Numbered from the stretch's first letter, positions 24,992-33,193 are shown. The stretch is DNA of 43,770 nucleotides from Caulobacteraceae bacterium (GCA_947475875.1 CANJME010000021.1:1-43770); one strand, 5' to 3'. Numbers and translations are program-made. The notes: a model not told the origin generated them from the letters alone.

Positions 24992-25477
24992 CTAGCGGGC
25001 CAAGGGGACCGCATATTCGCCAAAGGCCGCCACCACCTGCTCATAGGCCGTCCGTTTGAACGGCACGACCAGCTCCGGCGCCTGGTTCAGCGGCGCCCAG
25101 CGCCAGGCGTCGAACTCCGGCTCGTGATGGGCGTCCAGCCGCACTTCAGAATCTTCCCCGGTAAAGCGCAGCGCGAACCAGGCCTGTTTCTGGCCCTTCC
25201 ACCCGCGCGCGGCCTTGCTGCCGGCGTAGTCCGCCGGAAAGGCATAGGTGATCCAGCCCTCGGTGCGGGCGAGGTAACTGACCGAGCTGACGCCGGTTTC
25301 CTCCTGGAGCTCACGCAGCGCCGCCTGGAACAGGTCCTCGCCCTCATCGACGCCGCCTTGCGGAAACTGCCAGACGTGGGGACCGCCCGCGTGGGCTCTG
25401 CGGCCCAGCCAGATCTCGCCGCGCAGGTTGAAGAGTACGATGCCGACGTTCGGGCGATAGACCGCCAGATCGAGCAT
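24992..25477 (-). CDS. rppH: RNA pyrophosphohydrolase (Nudix)
   Basis: A 161-residue Nudix enzyme that removes pyrophosphate from the 5' triphosphate end of mRNA and so starts decay. The N-terminal signature is YRPNVGIVLFN, and the complete Nudix box GGVDEGEDLFQAALRELQEETGV includes the metal-binding REXXEE. The RppH-type WQFPQGG and KGQKQAWFALRF segments are present. ATG 25477 shares its A with the TGA stop of the upstream deacetylase gene, so translation is probably coupled. It is the last gene of the ctpA-deacetylase-rppH group. Confidence 0.95.
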   Translation of the reverse strand: MLDLAVYRPNVGIVLFNLRGEIWLGRRAHAGGPHVWQFPQGGVDEGEDLFQAALRELQEETGVSSVSYLARTEGWITYAFPADYAGSKAARGWKGQKQAWFALRFTGEDSEVRLDAHHEPEFDAWRWAPLNQAPELVVPFKRTAYEQVVAAFGEYAVPLAR

Positions 25478-26649
25478 CAGCGGCGGACAGTAACCGCCGA
25501 GGCGGGCGCCAGTTGATAACCCCGGGCCGACAGGCCCTGGGCCCATGTCGCCACCTGCTGGATGGTCAGCGAATAGGCAAAACCGGAACCCAGGGCCGAG
25601 CCGCGGCGCCCGGCGCTCTGCTCCAGCTGGCTGAGCTGGCTGCTGATCGCATCCCGGCCGGGCGCCTCGTCGATCACCCGGTCGGCCGAGGCGCGCGGAA
25701 TCCCGCCGCCGCGCAGGCCCGCCAGGCCGTCGTCGATGAAGGCGAGGCCCCGGCGGCGAAGGCCGGTGGCGAGCGCCTCCATGGCCGCGTTCGAGGTCAG
25801 GAACTTCGAGCCCTGATAGTTGGTCACCCCAAAATAGCCGGTCGCCTTGGCCAGCAGTCCATCGAGCTTGGCCTGGGTCTCGTCGGCCCGCGCATTGGCC
25901 AGCAGCGTATCCGGCCCCGGATCGTCATTGGGATAGGTCTTGGGCTCCATGGGGATTTCCAGCATCACCTCATGGCCGCGCGCCCGCGCCTGATTGATCC
26001 AGCCCTGCAGGTTGCTGACCTGACCCACGGGGAAAGACAGGGTGATTTCCGGCGGCAGGGCCAGGGCCTGCTGGGTGCGCACTGGATCAAGGCCAAGCCC
26101 GCCGATCACGAGAGCCACCCTGGGTTTGCCGTTCGATAAGAACGGCCGGGCATAGGCCTGGGCCGGATTGCGGCCGTCCGGCGCGACAATAGGCAGCAAT
26201 CCGGCGGGACTGGGCTGGGTCAGACCGGCGATCGGCGCCGGCGGCAGAGCCTGGGCCGAAGCGCCATCGAGCGGCAGCACCCGCTGCGTGCCGTTGGCAA
26301 GCGTGATCACCGCCGTGCCGCCATAAGGGTCTTCGGCCAGCGCCAGGCCGTCCATGGGAACCATGGTGATCTCGCCGGTCCCAATCATCTCGTCAGGCGC
26401 GGCCTCGGCGGCCAGATCGCTCGCGCCGGCCTGGCCCAGCGCGACAAAGACGCTGGGGGCGCCGGCTCTGGGATCACCGGTGGCGACCAGCACGCCCAGC
26501 GAGGCAAACAGCAGCAGGGCCGCGGCGCCCGCGCCCACATAGGGGTTGGCCACCGGCAGGGCGGCGATTTTCGTCCACAGCGAGCCGCCATCGATAGCGG
26601 CGGCGGCCGAGGCGGTCTGGGGTGCGAAACGGGGTTTTTTCGAGAACAT
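25477..26649 (-). CDS. Divergent polysaccharide deacetylase (YibQ-like), membrane anchored
   Basis: A 390-residue protein. A single membrane helix lies near residues 36-56 (NPYVGAGAAALLLFASLGVLV), so the rest is periplasmic. The C-terminal domain (about 170-390) is the divergent polysaccharide deacetylase domain: PRVALVIGGLGLDPVRTQQAL, HEVMLEIPMEPKTYPNDDPGPD, and FIDDGLAG. In alphaproteobacteria this gene usually follows envC and ctpA, as here, which suggests a role in cell-wall turnover. Its activity has not been clearly shown. It is separated from ctpA by an intrinsic terminator. Confidence 0.9.
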   Translation of the reverse strand: MFSKKPRFAPQTASAAAAIDGGSLWTKIAALPVANPYVGAGAAALLLFASLGVLVATGDPRAGAPSVFVALGQAGASDLAAEAAPDEMIGTGEITMVPMDGLALAEDPYGGTAVITLANGTQRVLPLDGASAQALPPAPIAGLTQPSPAGLLPIVAPDGRNPAQAYARPFLSNGKPRVALVIGGLGLDPVRTQQALALPPEITLSFPVGQVSNLQGWINQARARGHEVMLEIPMEPKTYPNDDPGPDTLLANARADETQAKLDGLLAKATGYFGVTNYQGSKFLTSNAAMEALATGLRRRGLAFIDDGLAGLRGGGIPRASADRVIDEAPGRDAISSQLSQLEQSAGRRGSALGSGFAYSLTIQQVATWAQGLSARGYQLAPASAVTVRR

Positions 26650-26701
26650 GAAGACGCCTGGAATCTGGTCTTCGAGCCTGCCGGTTTATGGTTAACAAAC
26701 G

Positions 26702-26729
26702 AAAAACGGCGGGGCTTTTGGCCCCGCCG
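26702..26729 (-). terminator. Intrinsic terminator of ctpA
   Basis: A perfect 9-bp GC-rich stem (CGGCGGGGC / GCCCCGCCG on the two strands) with a five-base loop is followed on the minus strand by TTTTT. It lies 25 bases after the ctpA stop and before the deacetylase gene. Confidence 0.92.
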
Positions 26730-26753
26730 CAATCCCTTGTCTTACAAAGGCGA

Positions 26754-28289
26754 TTACTGCTTCGGCGCGGCCTTGGTTTCGGCGGAGGGGGCCGCATTCG
26801 GCGCGGTTGACGCCGCAGCGCCGGCCGGAGCCGGAGCCGCCGCTGTCGAGCCACCCGCCGTCCGCGCCTGGAAGCGCGCCAGACCCGGAATGTTCGGGCC
26901 GGCGGCGGCCAGCTTGGGCAGGCCAGGCACCTTGGGCGTATTGGCGACCGAGCCGTGCTGCACCACAGCGATGGCGCGGGTCAGCTGGAAGTCACAGTCC
27001 TTGCCCTTGGCGACAACCTGCGGCCGGGTGAGCCCGGTGCAGGCCTTCTCAAAGTCTTCTGGCGGCGCCTCGGCCCCGTCGTGCGCTCCGCGCCGCGACT
27101 TGCCGGTGTCGGCGTCCAGCGCGTTCCACTGCGAAGCCTCGCTGGCCTGATAGGTCTGCTTGGCCAGGTTCTCGGCCTCGGCGCGGCTCGAAGCCACCTC
27201 CAGGTCCGGCGAAATGCCGGTCCGCTGAATCGAGCGACCCGACGGCGTATAGTAGCGCGCCGTGGTCAGCTTCAGCGCCCCGTCCTGGCCGCCGTGCAGC
27301 GGGATCAGGGTCTGCACCGAGCCCTTGCCATAGCTGGTGACGCCAACCACTTCGGCCCGGCGACGGTCCTGCAGGGCGCCGGCGACGATTTCGGCCGCCG
27401 AAGCCGAGCCCGAATTGACCAGCACCACAATCGGCTTGCCATTCAGAATGTCGCCAGCCCGGGCGTTGTAGCGCTCAATATCCGAAGCGTCGCGTCCGCG
27501 CTGCGAGACAACCTCGCCGCCGTCGAGGAACAGGTCCGAAACCGAAACCGCCTGATCGAGCAGGCCGCCCGGGTTGCCGCGGAGGTCGAGCACCAGGCCC
27601 TTCATGCGCGGGTTTTCGGTCAGCAGGCGCTGAACTGCGGCGCGGGCTTCATTGGTGGTCTTTTCGTTGAAGCCGGAACCCAGCTTCAGATAGCCCACGT
27701 CGCCCTCCAGCCGCGCGGTCGCGGCCTTGGGCTTGATGATCTCGCGCTTCAGCGTCACGTCGAACGGATCGACGCCTTCGCGGGCCAGCGTCAGGGTGAT
27801 GTTCTGCCCCGGCTCGCCCTTCATCTTGTTGATCGCTTCGTTCAACGGCTGGCCGAGAATGCCCGAGCCGTCGATGGCGATGATGAAGTCCCCCGACTGG
27901 ATGCCAGCGCGGCTCGCGGGGGTGTCTTCCATCGGCGAGATGACGCGCACGGCGCCTTCTTCCTGGGTCACTTCCAGACCAAGGCCGCCATAGGAGCCCT
28001 TGGTGGTGTCCTGCATGTCGGAATAGGCCTTGGCGTCGAGATAGCTCGAGTGCGGATCGAGCGAGGCCAGCATGCCGTCGATGGCCGCCTTGATCAGCTT
28101 GTCGTCATCGACCGGCGTCACATATTGGGTCCGCGCCTGTTCCAGGATGCTGTCGAACAGCTCGTAGCGGCGCAGCTGGGCGCTTGAGTTGACCTCGGTG
28201 CGCGCGTTCGCGACAGCCCCGATATAGGCCATGCTGCTGGCGCCGAGCACAAAGGCCGTCGCGCCGATGAGCAGAGTGTTGCGTTTCAT
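26754..28289 (-). CDS. ctpA: Carboxyl-terminal processing peptidase (S41)
   Basis: A 511-residue periplasmic serine protease. The signal or anchor sequence covers residues 1-30 (KRNTLLIGATAFVLGASSMAYIGAV). A PDZ domain follows (VTQEEGAVRVISPMEDTPASRAGIQSGDFIIAIDG, recognised by DTPASRAGIQSGD). The catalytic Ser lies in VNSGSASAAEIVAGAL and the Lys in TSYGKGSVQTLIPL. The C-terminal ~60 residues form an Ala/Pro-rich tail beyond the protease core. Such proteases trim cell-wall hydrolases and other envelope proteins. ATG 28289 is preceded by AGGAGC; the longer frame to 28325 adds an unlikely N terminus. envC lies 68 bases upstream. Confidence 0.96.
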   Translation of the reverse strand: MKRNTLLIGATAFVLGASSMAYIGAVANARTEVNSSAQLRRYELFDSILEQARTQYVTPVDDDKLIKAAIDGMLASLDPHSSYLDAKAYSDMQDTTKGSYGGLGLEVTQEEGAVRVISPMEDTPASRAGIQSGDFIIAIDGSGILGQPLNEAINKMKGEPGQNITLTLAREGVDPFDVTLKREIIKPKAATARLEGDVGYLKLGSGFNEKTTNEARAAVQRLLTENPRMKGLVLDLRGNPGGLLDQAVSVSDLFLDGGEVVSQRGRDASDIERYNARAGDILNGKPIVVLVNSGSASAAEIVAGALQDRRRAEVVGVTSYGKGSVQTLIPLHGGQDGALKLTTARYYTPSGRSIQRTGISPDLEVASSRAEAENLAKQTYQASEASQWNALDADTGKSRRGAHDGAEAPPEDFEKACTGLTRPQVVAKGKDCDFQLTRAIAVVQHGSVANTPKVPGLPKLAAAGPNIPGLARFQARTAGGSTAAAPAPAGAAASTAPNAAPSAETKAAPKQ

Positions 28290-28357
28290 AACCGCTCCTG
28301 AAAAACCGAACCCACTGAACGCCATAACCTTTTAGGCGTCTAGCCTTGATTACGCGT

Positions 28358-29407
28358 TTACCCGCCGATTGCGGCGAAAAATCGGGCGGGATCGACCGGA
28401 TCGCCGCCTTTTCGGACTTCCAGATAGAGCTCCGGCCCATCCTCGCCCGTGTTTTGAGCGGGGGCGGCGGCCATTCGGCCCAGCGGCTGTCCGGCCGCGA
28501 CAGTTTGTCCCGTAGCGGTGGCGAGCGAACGCATCCCGGCCACCACAAGATGATAGCCGTCGCCGATGTCGAGAATCACCACGTGCTCCCAGCCCGGCAG
28601 GGCCCCGGCATACTCCACCCGCCCGCTCGACGGCGAAGCGACGGCGGCGTTTCGAGCGGTCGCCCACACCCAGCCCTGGATCGGCCCGCCGCGGGCCGGA
28701 TCGTTGAATTTGGCCGAAGGCGCGCCGGCGACCGGCGCGGTGAATCGCCCGGGCGGGGTGGTGCGCAGACCGATCTCCGGCCGGGCCGCGGCGGCGCGCA
28801 GGTTTTGCGCCCGGGCCGAGACCGCCATGGCGTCGGGCCCCTCGCCGTCATCGCCCAGGCGCTTTTGCAGCGCCAGACGCTGGGCGATCAGGCCCTCAAT
28901 GCGCGAGGCGCGGTCGGCGACCTGGCTTTCCGAGGTGAACAGGGCCTCTGATGCGGTGGCCGCCTGGCGCCGAGCCTTGGCGGCGGTCTCGACTTCGGCG
29001 GAAAAGCCCTTGGCCCGGCGCTGCAGCTCGGGCGTGACGGCGCGGATCAGAATCGCGGCGCGCACCGCCTTGCGGGCGTCCTCGGGGTGGATCAGCAGGG
29101 CCGGCGGCGGATTGCGCCCATACATCTCCAGGGCGCTGAGCAAATGGGAAAGCTCGTTCTGATTAGCGCCCAGGCGCGATCGAAGCTGCGCCTCCTGGGC
29201 GTTCAGCGCCTCGAGCCGCGCCCGGTCGGCGCCCAGGCCATCGCCGCCGCGGGCCTGTTCGGCCACCAGTCGCACCAGCTCGCGCGACACCGATTCCAGC
29301 TGGCTGGTCACCTGCGCGGCCTCAGCTTGCGACAGCGGCCGCGGGGTCTGGGCCGAGGCCGCCGAGGCGGTCAGCACAGCGAGGACAAGAGCGAGTCTGC
29401 GGGCCAT
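28358..29407 (-). CDS. envC: EnvC-like murein hydrolase activator with degenerate LytM domain
   Basis: A 349-residue protein with a signal peptide (residues 1-20). A long coiled coil follows (about 25-100, then 130-195), and a C-terminal LytM/M23 domain from about residue 235. In active M23 enzymes the last motif is HxH; here the matching position reads ELYLEVRKGGDPVDP, and the upstream zinc-ligand region is SAKFNDPARGGPIQGWVWATA without the usual HxxxD. The protein is therefore probably not a peptidase but an activator of amidases at the division site, as in known EnvC proteins. The gene order with ctpA and the deacetylase supports a division role. Confidence 0.9.
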   Translation of the reverse strand: MARRLALVLAVLTASAASAQTPRPLSQAEAAQVTSQLESVSRELVRLVAEQARGGDGLGADRARLEALNAQEAQLRSRLGANQNELSHLLSALEMYGRNPPPALLIHPEDARKAVRAAILIRAVTPELQRRAKGFSAEVETAAKARRQAATASEALFTSESQVADRASRIEGLIAQRLALQKRLGDDGEGPDAMAVSARAQNLRAAAARPEIGLRTTPPGRFTAPVAGAPSAKFNDPARGGPIQGWVWATARNAAVASPSSGRVEYAGALPGWEHVVILDIGDGYHLVVAGMRSLATATGQTVAAGQPLGRMAAAPAQNTGEDGPELYLEVRKGGDPVDPARFFAAIGG

Positions 29408-29426
29408 TTGCGTGGCCCAGTCTAGC

Positions 29427-29891
29427 TCAGTCGCGGTGATAGGGTGAGCCCGAAAGAATGGTCACCGCGCGATAGACCTGCTCGGCCAGCATCACGCGCA
29501 CCAGGGCATGCGGCCAGGTCTGGACGCCGAAGGCGAGGGTCTCGCGGGCGTCCTGCAAAATCGAAGCATCGAGCCCGTCCGCCCCGCCGACCACCAGCAC
29601 CAGGTGGCGCACCCCGTCATCACGCAGCCGGGCGATCCGCTCGGCAAAGGCGCGCGAGGAAAGCGCCTTGCCGTGTTCGTCACAGGCGATGAGATGAGCC
29701 TGGTCGATCTGCGCGCGCAGAACTTCGGCCTCGGCGGCCTTGCCGGGCTTTTTCGCCTCGACCTCGACGATGGAGATGGGACCCAGCCCCAGGGATCGGC
29801 CCGATGCGGTCGCCCGCTCGGCATAGTCACGCGCGAGCTCGGCCTCCGGGCCTCTGCCCAGCCGGCCGACGGCGAGCAGGGTTATCTTCAG
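29427..29891 (-). CDS. rlmH: 23S rRNA pseudouridine-1915 N3-methyltransferase, CTG start
   Basis: From CTG at 29891 the frame gives 154 residues, the normal RlmH length, beginning (M)KITLLAVGRLGRGPEAELARDY. This SPOUT enzyme methylates pseudouridine 1915 in helix 69 of 23S rRNA. The knot region is visible as LVLVVGGADGLD, with LPHALVR-like TWPHALVRVMLAEQVYRA and the C-terminal GSPYHRD. No ATG, GTG or TTG occurs in frame until GTG 29612, which would discard about 90 residues including the first strand. The CTG overlaps the TGA stop of rsfS (CTGA), which suggests translational coupling. The family is certain; the start codon is an inference. Confidence 0.93.
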   Translation of the reverse strand: MKITLLAVGRLGRGPEAELARDYAERATASGRSLGLGPISIVEVEAKKPGKAAEAEVLRAQIDQAHLIACDEHGKALSSRAFAERIARLRDDGVRHLVLVVGGADGLDASILQDARETLAFGVQTWPHALVRVMLAEQVYRAVTILSGSPYHRD

Positions 29892-30310
29892 TTTGCTTCC
29901 GCCGCCCGGTGGCGGGAATCGACGGCCCAGATCTTCTCGATGTTGTAGAACTGGCGCACTTCGGGGCGGAACAGGTGGACGATCAGATCGCCCGCGTCGA
30001 TCAGCACCCAGTCGTTGTGCGGCATGCCTTCCACCCGGGCGCGGCCAAAGCCGCCATCCTTCAGAGCGCGCAACAAATGGTCGGCCAGGGCGCCGACATG
30101 GCGGTGCGAACGGCCCGAGGCGACGATCATGCGATCGGCCATGGAGCTCTTGCCCTCGAGGTCAATCGACACCACGTCCTCAGCCTTGTCGTCATCCAGT
30201 TTGGCGAGAACCAGCTTTTCCAGAACGGCCGCGGTAAGCGGGCCGGAACGGTCTTTCGGCGCGGCCTTGGCCTTGCCGGCGGGCGCACGAGGCGCGGATT
30301 GGGGGCTCAG
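29888..30310 (-). CDS. rsfS: Ribosomal silencing factor RsfS, CTG start
   Basis: From CTG at 30310 the frame encodes 140 residues. It has a short basic/Pro-Ala N-terminal segment, then LTAAVLEKLVLAKLDDDKAEDVVSIDL and the family signature DMVIASG-like ADRMIVASGRSHRHVGALADHL. The end is DWVLIDAGDLIVHLFRPEVRQFYNIEKIW. RsfS binds L14 and blocks subunit joining when nutrients run low. In-frame TAG and TAA stops lie just upstream, and no ATG, GTG or TTG occurs before GTG 30175, which would cut off the first conserved helix. AAGGAG sits six bases ahead of the CTG. nadD ends 24 bases upstream. Confidence 0.93.
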   Translation of the reverse strand: MSPQSAPRAPAGKAKAAPKDRSGPLTAAVLEKLVLAKLDDDKAEDVVSIDLEGKSSMADRMIVASGRSHRHVGALADHLLRALKDGGFGRARVEGMPHNDWVLIDAGDLIVHLFRPEVRQFYNIEKIWAVDSRHRAAEAN

Positions 30311-30316
30311 CTTGAT

Positions 30317-30322
30317 CTCCTT
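30317..30322 (-). promoter_or_regulatory. Shine-Dalgarno sequence that fixes the rsfS CTG start
   Basis: AAGGAG on the minus strand, followed by six bases (ATCAAG) and then CTG. It lies between the nadD stop and rsfS, downstream of two in-frame stop codons, so it can serve only a start at or near the CTG. Confidence 0.75.
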
Positions 30323-30334
30323 GGGCCGCCGTTA

Positions 30335-30856
30335 CTAAAGCGGTGTCCTAGCACGCATTCGCAGCGCGGTCGATGAGGCGCCGACCAGCGGGCTTTTCAG
30401 GAACCGCGCGCGGCCACTGGCGCGCAGCATCCGCCCCCCCGGCGCCAGCCGCCCGCGCACCGTCGAGCCAGGCCTTGGGACGACCACGAGCTCGACCAGA
30501 TCGGGCAGTTCCCGCCATTGCCGCCAGTGGTGAAGCCCAGTCAGATTGTCCGATCCCATCAGCCAGAAGAAGCGCACGCCGCGATAGCGCCGCCGCAGCC
30601 AGCGCAGGGTGTTGACCGTGTAGGTTGACCCCAGATCGGCCTCGAGCCCGCTCACCGCATCGCGCCGCGAGGCCAGCTTCCGCACCGCCGCCAGCCGCTT
30701 CGCCAGCGACAGTTCCGCCGCTGATTTCAAAGGATTTTTCGGCGACACCAGCCAGACGATCTTGTCCAGCCCCATCGCCGCCCGGGCCGTCTCCGCCACA
30801 TGCCGGTGCCCCTCATGCGGCGGATTGAACGACCCGCCGAGCAAGCCGACGCGCAT
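30335..30856 (-). CDS. nadD: Nicotinate-nucleotide adenylyltransferase
   Basis: A 173-residue nucleotidyltransferase that makes nicotinic acid adenine dinucleotide in NAD synthesis. The N terminus MRVGLLGGSFNPPHEGHRHVAETA carries the GGSFNPPHxGH ATP-binding motif. The C-terminal SSTALRMR matches the ISSTxxR motif. It is somewhat shorter than the E. coli enzyme (about 213), mainly because the end is trimmed soon after the SSTxxR motif. It is part of the obgE-proB-proA-nadD-rsfS-rlmH order typical of alphaproteobacteria. Confidence 0.93.
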   Translation of the reverse strand: MRVGLLGGSFNPPHEGHRHVAETARAAMGLDKIVWLVSPKNPLKSAAELSLAKRLAAVRKLASRRDAVSGLEADLGSTYTVNTLRWLRRRYRGVRFFWLMGSDNLTGLHHWRQWRELPDLVELVVVPRPGSTVRGRLAPGGRMLRASGRARFLKSPLVGASSTALRMRARTPL

Positions 30857-30891
30857 GTCGCGATAAAGGGAAAAACCGGGACGCAGCCGGC

Positions 30892-32394
30892 TCAGCGCCG
30901 CACCTTCGGATCGCTCTGCCGAACGCGCGTGCGCACCGTAAAGACGCCGTCTCCGGACAGCACGGCGCCGCGCGCGAACAATCGCCCGTTCTCCCAGTTG
31001 GAAAGCCCCAGCTCCGGCCGGTTCAGCGCATACTGCCCGTCCACCCAGCGGGTGAACCCATCGCCGACGAAGGGCGCGTTGACCGACTGCCAGAACGCCT
31101 CCTGGGCGGCCGGTTCCTGCGAAATCAGGCTCGCGGCCAGCCCCGGGCTATACCGATTGAAAAGGGCGACCGCCGTCGCGACGTCGGGCACGATGACCAG
31201 CGTCACTTCCGGTGAGCCTTCCCATTCCCATTCGCTCGCCAGCTCGTCTTCACGAATGACATCGGCGGCGGCCTCGCGGCCAGGTCCTTCGGCGTGCAGG
31301 ATGGTCACTTCGTCCTCGAACCAGGCCTCGGGCACGTAGCCTTCGGACCCCTTCACCACATGCAGTTTGCTCGCCGTGCTCAGCGCCTCGCCGGCCCGCA
31401 CGATGGCGTCGAGAAAGACCGGTACGAGGTCGCGCGCGCGGGCCTCCACGATGCAGCAGACATTCAGGGTGTTGCAGACCTTGCGGTCCAGCGAGGCCTC
31501 GACCACGGCGGCGAAACGCGCCGCGTCGGCAGAGCTATCCGCCACCATCCAGGCCCCGCCCGTGCCATGCAGGCTCACCGGCGTTCCCGTCTGCCGCGCC
31601 ACCGCGCCCAGCTGGGCGACCGCGGGACCAGACCCGCGCGCCACCGCCAGCGCCAGCCGCTTATCGGAAAACATCGCCCAGCCCGCCGAACGCTCGGGGC
31701 TGTCGACCAGCACCGCCGCGCCCTGCGGCAAGCCCGCCTCTTTCAGGGCGGGGTCCAGCGCGGACTTCACGATCGCCTGGGCCGTGCCCAGCGCGTCAGA
31801 CCCGATCCGGAACACCACCGTATTGCCCGAGCGCAGCACCCCCGTCGCGTCAGCAAATACATTCGGCCGGCCCTCGAAGACAAAACCGACGACGCCCAGC
31901 GGCGCGGTCACCTGCTCGACGCTCCAGCCCGCATGGTCGATGTGTTCAACCACGCGCCCGCGGGCTGGCGCGGCGTCCTGCCACTGCCGCAGACCCTCGA
32001 TCATTGCCCGGCGCATCTTGGCGTTGGCCACGAGTCGGGTGGTGGAACGCCCCTTCGCTTTGGCGGCCTCAACATCGGCGGCGTTGGCCTCGGCGATGGC
32101 GGACCAGGCGGCATCGTCAGCGAGCTTTCCTGCGAACAGTTCGAAAAACCGGGTGATTTGCTCATCGCTGACCAAAGCCAGTCCCGCGAACGCCTCGCCC
32201 GCGCGCCCGACCGCGCTGTCGGTGATCGCCTGAATAGCCGCCGGCACATGCAAGAGGTCGCCGGTGTCCTGAATAACGATCAGCCGGTCACCGGCCCTGA
32301 ACGCCGCCGCCAGCGAATCCGACACGCGCGCGACCTTATCGCCCCCAAAGGGAACGATCTGGCCGGCGGTCAATTTTTCGAGCATCTGAGCCAT
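30892..32394 (-). CDS. proA: Glutamate-5-semialdehyde dehydrogenase (ProA-type aldehyde dehydrogenase), N-terminally extended
   Basis: About 500 residues. It has the aldehyde-dehydrogenase fold with PLGVVGFVFEGRPNVFADATGVLRSGNTVVFR, recognisable by the FEGRPN and SGN motifs of ProA. The catalytic Cys lies in DRKVCNTLNVCCIVEA. It would reduce gamma-glutamyl phosphate to the semialdehyde in proline synthesis, together with nearby ProB. The ProA core begins near residue 65; the preceding segment has no counterpart in the standard enzyme of about 420 residues. The C-terminal end also differs from canonical ProA (NASTRF is replaced by NAPFVGDGFTRWVDG). ATG 32394 is chosen over a GTG seven codons upstream. 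Other members of this longer subfamily probably exist. Confidence 0.85.
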   Translation of the reverse strand: MAQMLEKLTAGQIVPFGGDKVARVSDSLAAAFRAGDRLIVIQDTGDLLHVPAAIQAITDSAVGRAGEAFAGLALVSDEQITRFFELFAGKLADDAAWSAIAEANAADVEAAKAKGRSTTRLVANAKMRRAMIEGLRQWQDAAPARGRVVEHIDHAGWSVEQVTAPLGVVGFVFEGRPNVFADATGVLRSGNTVVFRIGSDALGTAQAIVKSALDPALKEAGLPQGAAVLVDSPERSAGWAMFSDKRLALAVARGSGPAVAQLGAVARQTGTPVSLHGTGGAWMVADSSADAARFAAVVEASLDRKVCNTLNVCCIVEARARDLVPVFLDAIVRAGEALSTASKLHVVKGSEGYVPEAWFEDEVTILHAEGPGREAAADVIREDELASEWEWEGSPEVTLVIVPDVATAVALFNRYSPGLAASLISQEPAAQEAFWQSVNAPFVGDGFTRWVDGQYALNRPELGLSNWENGRLFARGAVLSGDGVFTVRTRVRQSDPKVRR

Positions 32395-32399
32395 GCTAG

Positions 32400-32512
32400 A
32401 GCCCTTCCCGCTCACGATGGGTCAAGATATCATCGTGAGTGGACAAGAAGGGCTCCCAGGTTAAAGCGACGACCCTGTTCTTCCCATCTGGCTCGCCAGA
32501 TGGGAGAGGGTC
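32400..32512. repeat. Multi-hairpin palindromic element upstream of proA
   Basis: Three nested inverted repeats are present: AGCCCTTC / GAAGGGCT (32400-32407, 32447-32454), CTCACGATG / CATCGTGAG (32411-32419, 32431-32439), and a perfect 10-bp hairpin TCCCATCTGG-CTCG-CCAGATGGGA (32482-32505) enclosed by GACCCT / AGGGTC. It fills the gap between divergent proA and the thioredoxin-like gene, beginning six bases before the proA start, so it must form much of the proA leader. Confidence 0.7.
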
Positions 32513-32557
32513 TAGCGCCGATTTGGCGGTTGCAGCGCGTGCTGGCAAGTGTAGCGC

Positions 32558-33193
32558 ATGAATTCCACCCGCAGAGCCCTGATCGCCGGCGCCGCCGGAA
32601 TGCTCGCGGGGCCCGCTCTGGCCCAGCCCGCTTTCCCGCCGATCCCCTTCCGGCGCACGGCTGGCTATCAGGGCTGGGCGCCGCCGGGCGCGCAGGACCG
32701 GCTGCCGCTGGAAGCGCCGGTGATTTTCGAAAACGGCCGGCAAGCCCCGCTCGGCGCCTGGATGGGGGGCCGGCCAACATTGCTCATCCTCTGGGCGCTC
32801 TGGTGCACCCCGTGCCTGGCGGAAAAGAAACCCGAGGACGATCTCCTCCTGCGCCTGCGGATGGCCGGGTCACGCACCAATCTCCTCGCCCTGCAGTCCT
32901 ACGACAACCAGCCGATCGGCGAGGCCCGCACCATGCTGGAGCGGCTCGGCGCCCGCAGCCTGCCGCTGGCCCGCATGACCCCGGAGGCCGAAGCCAAGCT
33001 CGCCTACCTCACCGGCGCTCAGGCCGGCGCCGCGCGCAGTAGCATCACCCTGCCGGCCATGGCGCTCGTCGCCAGCGACGGCCGAGAAATCGCCCACCAC
33101 GCCGGCAAGATGGCGCCCCTCCCCGGCCGCCCCAACTGGTTCGTCACCCCCCAGGCTTTCGAGATGCTGATGCGGATTGGTAAGGAGTTCTAG
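32558..33193 (+). CDS. Exported thioredoxin-like (TlpA-type) protein
   Basis: A 211-residue protein with an N-terminal signal (residues 1-22) containing TRRALIAGAAG, a Tat-like twin-arginine start. After a short linker the thioredoxin-like fold shows LLILWALWCTPCLAEKKP with the redox pair Cys83 and Cys86 (CTPC). TITLPAMALVASDGREI-like SSITLPAMALVASDG corresponds to the strand after the cis-Pro, with Leu-Pro conserved. It probably acts in the periplasm on disulfides, perhaps in cytochrome or metalloprotein maturation. It lies on the opposite strand to its neighbours, between proA and proB, with palindromic elements on both sides. Confidence 0.8.
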   Translation: MNSTRRALIAGAAGMLAGPALAQPAFPPIPFRRTAGYQGWAPPGAQDRLPLEAPVIFENGRQAPLGAWMGGRPTLLILWALWCTPCLAEKKPEDDLLLRLRMAGSRTNLLALQSYDNQPIGEARTMLERLGARSLPLARMTPEAEAKLAYLTGAQAGAARSSITLPAMALVASDGREIAHHAGKMAPLPGRPNWFVTPQAFEMLMRIGKEF

